Below the pieces are notes generated by a model. The model was not told the DNA's origin, ran no database searches, and saw nothing but the letters and a program-made list of their open reading frames with translations. The translations under genes were made by a program, and so were the position numbers. Source: Chrysochromulina parva (taxonomy: Eukaryota > Haptophyta > Prymnesiales > Chrysochromulinaceae). Taken from it: 16,874 nucleotides of DNA. Position 1 is the stretch's first letter. The number at the start of each line of letters is the position of its first letter. Shown here one piece after another: positions 8,701-14,185 of the stretch. Location of the stretch: NCBI GenBank assembly GCA_002887195.1, contig PJAB01001141.1:1-16874 (forward strand). Direction: 5' to 3'.

Positions 8701-10286
8701 CCATGGACGAGATGAAGCTGCCGATCCGCGCCCTCCTCCACCTCTAGGGTGGCGTCGATGTGGTTGGCGAGCGATTCCATATCCTTGGCGCGGTCGGCGA
8801 GGTCGTCGATGGCCTCCCGCAGCCACCCGGCGCCGCCGCGCAGCGTCAAGGCATGAAGAGTCTCCGCGAGGGGCTTCGGGATGGCAGCGAGATGCTCATG
8901 AGCGGCGGCGTCGAGCGCATCGGGCAGGTCCATCTCGGCGAGATCCGCACTCGCGAGCTGCGCGGCGTCCTCGCGCCGCTCGCCCAGCGCGCGCAGGGCG
9001 TGGTCGCGCTGCGCTGTGAACACCGACACGTCCCCTAGCACTGCGAGGGGCACGAGTTTGTAGAACGGGTCACCGCGCGCGCTGCCGGCACTCGCGCTGC
9101 TGCCCACCTCGACGCCTTTGGCATATATGGGCGTGGGCGATCCGGGCCTGCTCGCGCCGCGCGAGGTGCCCGCCGTGCCGCCGCCCTCCGACCGGCCGTC
9201 GGCCCTCTGCTGCGGCCCGAGCTCTGCCGGATGGAGCTCGGTGAGCTTGGTCGGCTTCACGATGGCCTTGGGCTCGACGGGCGGCAGGGCCTCAATCGAA
9301 GGGATGCGCTCATTGTAGACCTGCTCGTTCTCGCGCGCGGCCTTGGCGGTGGCCTTGGCGATTGCCTCGTGCGCTTCCGCCTGTGCGAGGAGCACAGGCG
9401 GCGGCCCCTGCCGGTTGGCCGACTTGACCAGTGCGGTGAGTATCGCGGTGGCCCGGGAGAGGCGGCACACTTGCGAACCGTACTCGTGGGCGTTGGCGTG
9501 CTCGGCGGCGGCGTGGTACTGGGCCCACCCGCGGAAGAGGGTCGCCTGCCCCTCGAAGGTCGCCACCCACGTCGTGAGCTTCTGGCGCAGCTCAGCATGC
9601 TGCAAGCTCGCAGTCGCCTCCTCATAGAACGTACTCACCTGTGCTGCGAGCTTCGCCACCACCGACGGCTTCACCTGGTCGAGCACGGCCTTCAAGTAGA
9701 AGCACTGCTGCGCCTGCGCGAGCATCAGGTCCCTCCACGCGCGCACCGCCCGCGGGTGCAGGTCCGTCGTCACCTCCGCACCGCGCTCGTGCTCGTCGCC
9801 CAGCGGCAAGAGCGCGGCGAGTGCCTCGAGTGCGCCCGCTGCCGACTGGAAGGAGGCGCAGGCGGCGCGCAGGCCCGAGGTGGTGGCGCGGTTCTCGAGC
9901 GAGGCGGCGTAGCTGAGCGCCGCCGCCAGGTTGAAGAGCACGCACGCGATCTCAAAGTTGAGCTCCGGTCGCGACGTCTTCTCGCTTGGCTTGAACGCAT
10001 CCTTCCAAGTGAACGGCGCCCATTCCTCCGCGTCCTCCACGACGGTGCCGAAGCGGATGCGCATGGCGCAGAGCAGCCGGTAGTAGCGCAGCAGCAGCTT
10101 CACCGACTCGGACGCATCCTCCTCTTTATGCTTCACCGCGCGCACCTTGTTGCGGAGCGCAGAGATCTCATTGTAGACTTCGCGGTGCTCCTCAGCCTGC
10201 TCAACCGAGTAGGCCATCTTGACGAAGCGGTACAGGCCATCGATGATATTGGTGTTCTCGGTTGCCTTGAGCGGCAGGTGCAGCAT
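5751..10286 (-). CDS. ALIX: Bro1-domain ALIX/PDCD6IP-like ESCRT adaptor with five UIMs and PPxY-rich tail, 1511 aa
   Basis: The frame opens with TTG at 10409, but the first ATG, at 10286, gives MLHLPLKATE, matching the usual Bro1-domain N-terminus. Domains in order: Bro1 (about 1-345), with RYY at 68-70, FTWKDAF (92-98), CVLFNLAAALS (115-125) and MLAQAQQCFYLKA (188-200), all typical of ALIX/Bro1. The patch that binds CHMP4/Snf7 is conserved as VVAKL (209-213). Then a helical V-type domain (about 405-775), an Ala-rich helix (783-815), and a long Pro-rich tail. The tail has five ubiquitin-interacting motifs of the form EExQLAWAMxxS at 958-969, 995-1006, 1227-1238, 1264-1275 and 1376-1387. It also has seven PPxY motifs between 1313 and 1466. 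Human ALIX is about 870 aa, so this tail is far longer than usual. ALIX proteins bring ESCRT-III to endosomes, the plasma membrane and the cytokinetic bridge. The UIMs predict binding to ubiquitinated cargo, and PPxY predicts binding to WW-domain (NEDD4/Rsp5-type) ligases. I found no PSAP (TSG101-binding) motif. Confidence 0.93.
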   Translation of the reverse strand: MLHLPLKATENTNIIDGLYRFVKMAYSVEQAEEHREVYNEISALRNKVRAVKHKEEDASESVKLLLRYYRLLCAMRIRFGTVVEDAEEWAPFTWKDAFKPSEKTSRPELNFEIACVLFNLAAALSYAASLENRATTSGLRAACASFQSAAGALEALAALLPLGDEHERGAEVTTDLHPRAVRAWRDLMLAQAQQCFYLKAVLDQVKPSVVAKLAAQVSTFYEEATASLQHAELRQKLTTWVATFEGQATLFRGWAQYHAAAEHANAHEYGSQVCRLSRATAILTALVKSANRQGPPPVLLAQAEAHEAIAKATAKAARENEQVYNERIPSIEALPPVEPKAIVKPTKLTELHPAELGPQQRADGRSEGGGTAGTSRGASRPGSPTPIYAKGVEVGSSASAGSARGDPFYKLVPLAVLGDVSVFTAQRDHALRALGERREDAAQLASADLAEMDLPDALDAAAHEHLAAIPKPLAETLHALTLRGGAGWLREAIDDLADRAKDMESLANHIDATLEVEEGADRQLHLVHGSRWHALPSAQLNMDAREELSSLREKLATARHADGALNAALGARADALEPLALPYEVLAEQVPRRPVSLAEEPCAKDVRALLQSLETTARAMDATLSEARAACEDGGALGERAITDALVYRGDGAGGSNVEVIAAHVALLMPYAERLSDQEAQQASLLGALRTSNEAFTRARVDDPTIDERQRYLERLDAVVGAFQEIDGMVAQGAAFYDQVEVALEALSTRVAGLAAARSLERSELLFHIQEEADVRRDESRAHEAAAQAAAQAAAAQAAAAKAAAAEAAAAEAAAEDDEFESPKSPLWAEVIEAEVDGLPTATAITSFGAPRGRPPPPLAPGAEGEAPPSTSPDGSPRIGTWSRSLGCSSSQLTQDLLGHEASRPKQAVKRVSFRGVAPDAPARLPADEAMTRALRTAAAEATPSRAVDAGGSQVPSEEEQLAWAMAQSQQGAPPRSPSPVNARAPPPPSASASEEEQLAWAMAQSAAEASQQQQLQRQEPEHQLELDRFPPPSLSLYAASRWARTSDLQDEARPPLATPSPAYPAPSAMVASAPHRAPPNVGAPPPPFQPPTSMAAYAAPPPVVHPMMTPPKPAAPLVPPVVPPTAPPSSAPNAMRTTAPPLTPPLAPPSLSAKATPFAAPPMFAESPGSARGFAPPTTFSPPPPTTFSSPQLTTFSPPPPRAAPAAALPPYQARPVPPPSASASEEEQLAWAMAQSQQGAPPRSPSPVNARAPPPPSASASEEEQLAWAMAQSAAEATQRAPPPVGAPLSRVPTAFSPAFSPVATSPRSTPPSYSPAAPPPAHVPLANPPPRAHKPPPPATTTTTTSFAPPPYTYSAPAPPPTYSPASAEGASEEAQLAWAMRESKSTTTPAITPPATTTAIRYGSAPTPAAPPSYGMVSSAVPGVTVPGVARPPPAYTMSAAASYASPPTYSQLASTSAPPAYASQLLSTPVPNTVPPVRPLTYAKPPAMPPPSANPTIHAPPAFTWG
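6451..6611 (-). repeat. UIM-pair duplication, copy 2 (C-terminal)
   Basis: This 161-bp segment matches 7258-7418 with only two mismatches (6486 against 7293, and 6531 against 7338). Both mismatches fall at third codon positions and are silent. It encodes UIM3 and UIM4 of the ALIX-like protein and the Pro-rich spacer between them. Confidence 0.95.
7258..7418 (-). repeat. UIM-pair duplication, copy 1 (N-terminal)
   Basis: This is the partner of 6451-6611, offset by 807 bp (269 codons), so the duplication is in frame. It encodes UIM1 and UIM2. The sequences between the two copies are unrelated, which points to a dispersed intragenic duplication or to recent gene conversion rather than a simple tandem expansion. 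Confidence 0.95.
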
Positions 10287-10507
10287 CGCGCTTGCACGCC
10301 GAACACGCGTAAGGCTGCGAGCGCTCCTGGTTGGCGATGGTGGATGGCGAGCACCAACTCGAGCACCCACGGCCCCAACCTGGACAAACTTGTCGCACGT
10401 TTCACCCAAGTAAAATTATCTGGGGGCCCGTGTCTCGCCAGTGTCTCGCCGCGGCTCGCCTATTGACTTGTCTTGTCTTGCAATCGGCCTCGCCCCCACG
10501 TCGGTGA
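10287..10507. promoter_or_regulatory. Divergent promoter between the ALIX-like and mitochondrial M-domain genes
   Basis: Only 221 bp separate the two ATG codons, so the two transcripts probably share a bidirectional promoter. The segment contains a direct repeat gtgtctcgcc (10430-10439 and 10441-10450) and a cttgtcttgtcttg run shortly upstream of the plus-strand ATG. A short A/T stretch (taaaattat, about 10411-10419) is the only TATA-like candidate. Confidence 0.5.
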
Positions 10508-11326
10508 ATGCAACGAGCTGCGTCGACCCTCGTCGGGCGCGCGGCCGCGTGTCATAGGCCGCTGGCTGCTGCGCTGGCCATGCGGCCACTCTCGTCCTCC
10601 TCGTCCTCCTCCTCCTCCCCCTCCTCCTCGACCGATGGGCGCACCCTCCTCGAGCGAGCGACGGACGCGGTGGGCATGTCGAGCAAGCGCACGAAGGTGG
10701 CGTCAGAAAAGATGAACTCTCAGCTGGCCAGCGGAGCGGGCTGGCGCGCCGCGCTCGAGGTCGGGCTTGTCGAGCAGCAGCGCCTCAAGCGGCAGGAAAT
10801 GGTGTCCGAGCAGATCGAGCAGCTCGCGGAGATGCAGACGTACGGCTTCGACGACCTTTCGAACCTCTTGAAGAGGTCGCTCCACGAGCTGGAGAACGGC
10901 ATCACGCAGGTTCAGAAGGCGCGCCTCTTCGCGGACAAGATGAGCGGCGGCTCGATGCAGGACACCATCGACACGCAGAAGGCGACGGCGCAGCGCAAGC
11001 TCAGCATCCTCAACGAGCTCACGGTGCACGAGAAGCGGCAGCCGAAGCTGCTCGACCTCAAGGCACGGCGCGCGATTGCGACCAAGCTGGGCATCGACGT
11101 GAAGGCCGTTCACGAGATCCTTTTCGAGTACCAGCTGCAGCGCGCCCAGTGGTCCTTCGTGCGGCGCGAGCGGCTGCGCGGCCGGCCGGTGCCGAAGCGG
11201 AGCGCCGACCTCGAGTGGATGATGAAGATACGGCCCACGCGCGAGTTCATCCACGTGATGAAGGCGTACGAAGCGTACCGGCAAGGGCTCACAGACGAGC
11301 GCAACGCCAAGACTACCAAGCGGTAG
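10508..11326 (+). CDS. Mitochondrial SRP54/Ffh M-domain-like protein (MAP67-type), 272 aa
   Basis: The frame runs from ATG at 10508 to TAG at 11324-11326. Residues 1-42 are rich in Arg, Ala and Ser with no acidic residues until D43, a typical mitochondrial presequence. Residues 111-217 resemble the signal-peptide-binding M domain of bacterial Ffh: YGFDDLSNLLKRSLHEL matches the start of the M domain, and ILNELTVHEKRQPKLLDLKA followed by RRAIATKLGIDVKAVHEILFEY matches the conserved helices that in Ffh read like INSMTMKERAKPEII and RRIAAGSGMQVQDVNRLLKQF. There is no N-terminal NG GTPase domain and no methionine-rich finger loop. The SRP-RNA-binding signature (S-x-x-R-x-x-R-I-A-x-G-S-G) has become L-K-A-R-R-A-I-A-T-K-L-G. 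From memory this matches MAP67, a mitochondrial Ffh-M-domain relative suggested to help insert membrane proteins made by mitochondrial ribosomes. Similarity was judged by eye. Confidence 0.75.
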   Translation: MQRAASTLVGRAAACHRPLAAALAMRPLSSSSSSSSSPSSSTDGRTLLERATDAVGMSSKRTKVASEKMNSQLASGAGWRAALEVGLVEQQRLKRQEMVSEQIEQLAEMQTYGFDDLSNLLKRSLHELENGITQVQKARLFADKMSGGSMQDTIDTQKATAQRKLSILNELTVHEKRQPKLLDLKARRAIATKLGIDVKAVHEILFEYQLQRAQWSFVRRERLRGRPVPKRSADLEWMMKIRPTREFIHVMKAYEAYRQGLTDERNAKTTKR

Positions 11327-11864
11327 CGCCGTGCACGTGATGTGCCTCCGCAACAACGACGGGCCCTCCGACTGCGACTCTCTCGCGACCGTCGCGCAAG
11401 GCCGCCGCAAGCTCGTGCATCCGGTCACGCCGGGTGTGCCCCGGGAAGTGCGTCGCCCGGAGATCCTTAAATTCGCTTTTACGTTAGTCTGACACAGCGT
11501 CGTATGCTTACATCCCCACGTGTACAAACTTCACAATGCGGGCACGGCGAGTCAGCATCATGCAAACGGTCTCTGGAGCACTGTCGCCCTGAGAGAGTTC
11601 AGTCCAAGCTAAAACCGTGCCAAAGCCCTGCTGCTCGCCATCGTGAGCGACGCGGTGGCGTCTCGAGCAAGTTGCAGAAGGCTTGGTGATCCTGGGCCTG
11701 CGCACGGCAAACGAAACGCGACTTATCAGGACCGAGCCTCCGCAGCGGGGCACTGCAGTCGGGGGGGACCGTTCGACGATCGCGTCGTCGATGGGGGGGG
11801 TGAGGGATGAAGGGGGGGGGCGCACCCGTCATGGCCGTTGAAAAGAGTGCTCGGCGCAACCGAT
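11327..11864. other. Convergent intergenic gap, 3' UTRs of the M-domain and L40 genes
   Basis: Both flanking genes read towards this gap. Apart from a cluster of G runs next to the L40 stop (listed separately), I see no gene, repeat or RNA. Short frames at 11504-11967 lack domains. Confidence 0.5.
11761..11820 (+). repeat. Cluster of G runs with G-quadruplex potential
   Basis: Within 60 bp on the plus strand there are G7 (11761-11767), G8 (11793-11800), G3 (11804-11806) and G9 (11812-11820). The cluster ends 45 bp beyond the L40 stop codon, so the L40 transcript would carry matching C runs in its 3' UTR. Confidence 0.6.
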
Positions 11865-12251
11865 CTACTTCAGCTTCTTCTTGAGCCGGAGCTGGTTCGT
11901 GTGGCCACAGACCTTCTTGCGGCAGTTCGTCGCACGCGGCGGCAGGCGAGCGTAGCAGATGCGGCACACCTTCTTGTCGCAGTTGTACTTCTTCGCGAGC
12001 TGGATGAGCGAGGGCTCAATCACACCACCGACCATGCGCGGCAGCATGTGGACCGTCGCGCCCGCAGTCACACGGGCATCCGCGAGCGGCGCCTCGAGAT
12101 CAAGCTGCTTGCCCTCGAAGACCAGGCGGACCGCATCGCACGGCACGCCAGCCTTCAGGCAGAGCGCCGCGCACACATCGGCACCGGTCGCGCACGCCGA
12201 GACGTCGACCGCGAGTGTCGCGCCGTCAAAGCCCCTCGCCAGAAGCTGCAT
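11865..12251 (-). CDS. RPL40: Divergent ubiquitin-like domain fused to 60S ribosomal protein L40 (eL40), 128 aa
   Basis: This is a complete intronless frame, ATG at 12251 to TAG. Residues 77-128 (52 aa) are ribosomal protein eL40, with all five cysteines of the basic zinc-finger segment ([20 protein letters not shown] and the C before GHTN). It is 40/52 identical to human L40 by hand. Residues 1-76 align without gaps to ubiquitin but are only 26/76 identical. Lysines 6, 11, 27, 29 and 63 are replaced (R, A, C, A, A), while K33 and K48 remain. The hydrophobic patch is conservatively changed (L8F, I44V, V70L, H68 kept). The tail is PRMVGG instead of LRLRGG, keeping R72 and the GG cleavage site. 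L40 is normally made as a ubiquitin fusion and released by deubiquitinases. Here the fusion partner has probably lost ordinary ubiquitin function but may still chaperone L40, as FUBI does for S30. Confidence 0.95.
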   Translation of the reverse strand: MQLLARGFDGATLAVDVSACATGADVCAALCLKAGVPCDAVRLVFEGKQLDLEAPLADARVTAGATVHMLPRMVGGVIEPSLIQLAKKYNCDKKVCRICYARLPPRATNCRKKVCGHTNQLRLKKKLK

Positions 12252-12533
12252 CGAGGTTCAGTCGTAGACGGCGATCAGGACGACCACGGGGCCTGAGTTC
12301 GTGAACCCTTCCTCTTCCATTTCCTATTCACACACAGAGAAACATCCAACCGAAACGTGCGATTCGGAAACGACGCGAGCTCGTGACTCCCTTGCCTTCG
12401 TCCCTGCAAGAGTCCTGCAAGTATATTGTATTCATATGACCTGCATGCATTTGCTTGCAGCCCCTGGCCAAATGAACCATGTGAACACGAAAACCTCCGC
12501 GTCAAAGGCCTCAACGATTTCCTCTGGTGGGAC
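12252..12533. promoter_or_regulatory. Divergent region between L40 and the glycosyltransferase-like gene
   Basis: The L40 promoter should lie just right of 12251. A pyrimidine-rich run (cccttcctcttccatttcc, 12305-12323) is polypurine on the L40 strand. No plus-strand ATG occurs from 12252 to 12435. The frame of the downstream gene is open from 12387, after a TGA at 12384-12386, so part of this region may be coding. A possible splice acceptor, ttgcttgcag, ends at 12460. Confidence 0.4.
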
Positions 12534-13928
12534 ATGCACACGCGCGGCCGCTGCACGCGCTTGGGCTTCCAGGCGCACAGCGAGCTCGCCGGCCCCAATT
12601 GTACGCGCGTCGTCGCACAAAGCTATGGCCCGTCGGTGCCAGTCAGCTCCGCCGCCGACATCATCGTGGCGGGTTGCGCCAAGAATCTCGCGCACCACAA
12701 GGCACCCTTTGTGTGGCTGCTCGGACGCACGTTGCAATTCGCCACGACCTTGATTGTCTACGAAGACGGCAGCACCGATGACACCCGCGCAAGCCTCCTC
12801 CAATTCGCCGCCACGTCCCGCCAGCCCGCCAGCACACCAACGACCATCCGCTTCATATTTGCGGACGCCATCGGCGCCTTCTTTGACGGCGACGACAAGC
12901 GCGAGCGCAAGCTGGCGCTGTGCCGGCACACGCTGCTGCACGAGGCGCTCGAGCAGTCGCGCGCTTCCGGCTCGCTCGGCATCGGAAGTGCCTTCTTGGT
13001 CGCGCTCGACCTCGATTGCACCCCGCCGCAGCGCGAGAGCATCCGCGCCGCGGTGGCGAGGATGCTGCCGCCGTGGCTCACGACCAACGTGGCAGACGGC
13101 TCATCAGACGGCTCGCGGTCGCAGCACGGCCAGCAGCATGATGGTCGTCGAGGCTCCTCCTCCTCAGCGTCGGCCGAGTTCCGAGTTGCTGACGCGACCG
13201 CCGCCACCGCTGATGACGACGACGATGTGCTGGTGGAGGCGGCCCTACCTGCCTCGGTAGCGGCGCCGCCGTATGCGTGGGACGCATGGGACGTGCTCAG
13301 CGCAGGGCCGGCCGTAGGAGCCGATTACTACGACCACAGTGCCCTGCGTGCGCCCGTGCTGAGCCCACACTTTGCGTTCGATTGCTGGTACGACCTGCGC
13401 AACGTGGTCAGGTACGGCAATTGCGTCGAGCATCAACTGACGCTGGCGGTGGGCGCGCCGATCGTGCCAGTCGAGAGCGCGTTCAACGGACTGGCCGTGT
13501 ACCGGCTCGCCGCGATCGCGCGCTCTGGCTGCGGCTACGTTCCGTACTACCGCATCACGCCCCACAGCTACATCCAGCCGGTGGTGGTGCGAGGCGCATG
13601 TGAGCATGTAGCCTTCCATCTGTGCCTGCGCCGCGCGCGGCTGCGGCTGGGCATCGATTCATCGCTTCCTACAGGCTGTTGGGCCGGCTGGCGCTCGAAG
13701 CGTGTCGTGCCCCTCATGCGTGTGCACGTCGGCGCCAATGGCACGCTCGAGCGCACCTTCAATCCGAATTCGCCCAAGTCGACAACGCGTCTGCTCAACA
13801 TGTCTTCACGTATGCGCACGCTGCACGCCAATTTGCTCAAGCGCGCCGTGACGGAAACGATCCAAGCGAAAGAGCGCGCCACGAGCGCGGCCAGGCTGTG
13901 GGGTCGGAGCCCGGATGCTGACATGTGA
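12534..13928 (+). CDS. Putative GT-A-fold glycosyltransferase, 5' end uncertain (464 aa from first ATG)
   Basis: The frame is open from 12387 but has no ATG until 12534, so the true start may differ or lie in an upstream exon. Codon choice already looks coding from about 12480. Counting from 12534: IVAGCAKNLAHHKAPFVW (44-61) and VYEDGSTDDTRASLLQF (75-91) form a nucleotide-sugar-binding Rossmann-like start. ALDLDC (157-162) provides the DxD motif for metal and sugar-nucleotide binding. FDCWYDLRNVVRYG (282-295), ESAFNGLAVYRL (314-325) and ACEHVAFHL (355-363) complete an acceptor and catalytic region. Residues 186-245 are a Ser/Asp-rich insertion absent from compact GT domains. The pattern recalls CAP59/GT69-like or GT2-like enzymes, but the family is not settled. 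No signal anchor or transmembrane helix is seen, although Golgi enzymes usually have one; this again suggests a missing N-terminus. Donor and acceptor sugars are unknown. Confidence 0.7.
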   Translation: MHTRGRCTRLGFQAHSELAGPNCTRVVAQSYGPSVPVSSAADIIVAGCAKNLAHHKAPFVWLLGRTLQFATTLIVYEDGSTDDTRASLLQFAATSRQPASTPTTIRFIFADAIGAFFDGDDKRERKLALCRHTLLHEALEQSRASGSLGIGSAFLVALDLDCTPPQRESIRAAVARMLPPWLTTNVADGSSDGSRSQHGQQHDGRRGSSSSASAEFRVADATAATADDDDDVLVEAALPASVAAPPYAWDAWDVLSAGPAVGADYYDHSALRAPVLSPHFAFDCWYDLRNVVRYGNCVEHQLTLAVGAPIVPVESAFNGLAVYRLAAIARSGCGYVPYYRITPHSYIQPVVVRGACEHVAFHLCLRRARLRLGIDSSLPTGCWAGWRSKRVVPLMRVHVGANGTLERTFNPNSPKSTTRLLNMSSRMRTLHANLLKRAVTETIQAKERATSAARLWGRSPDADM

Positions 13929-14185
13929 GGGCGAGAGTCTGGGCCAGGGTAGATTGACACAAGAATGGACACAAAAGAAATATTCGTTTTTTTGCCGCAT
14001 TAGTGTCTGTGTGATCGCCTCTCACGCACGCCTTTTCGGGGCTTGTGGGTGTGTGTCTGGCCGAGAGGGCTCTGGGATGAATCGAACGAACGAAACGAAG
14101 ACTAGTATTGTAACGACAACTCCAACTGCCGCTATCACGCCTAACTTGTTTGCGCGCCCGCCGCAAGAAAAGATCTTCGTACTAC
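13929..14185. other. Intergenic gap between the glycosyltransferase-like and six-TM genes
   Basis: This 257-bp stretch holds the 3' end of the preceding gene and the promoter of the next. It contains an AT-rich patch with a T7 run (13987-13993). The downstream frame is open from at least 14150 (TTG), ahead of its first ATG at 14186. No gene or RNA is apparent. Confidence 0.45.

Noticed and set aside
10287..10409. N-terminal extension of the ALIX-like protein back to 10409
   Set aside because: The extension opens with TTG, is Arg/Ser-rich, and precedes an ATG that exactly matches the normal Bro1 start. It is more likely 5' UTR and promoter.
9231..10466. A 411-codon plus-strand frame antisense to the Bro1 domain
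   Set aside because: It mirrors the ALIX coding strand in a GC-rich region, has a biased Arg/Leu/Gly composition and no domain. The minus-strand frame has unmistakable Bro1 motifs.
11838..12296. A plus-strand frame of 152 codons across the L40 gene
   Set aside because: It is the antisense shadow of a clearly conserved L40 coding sequence.
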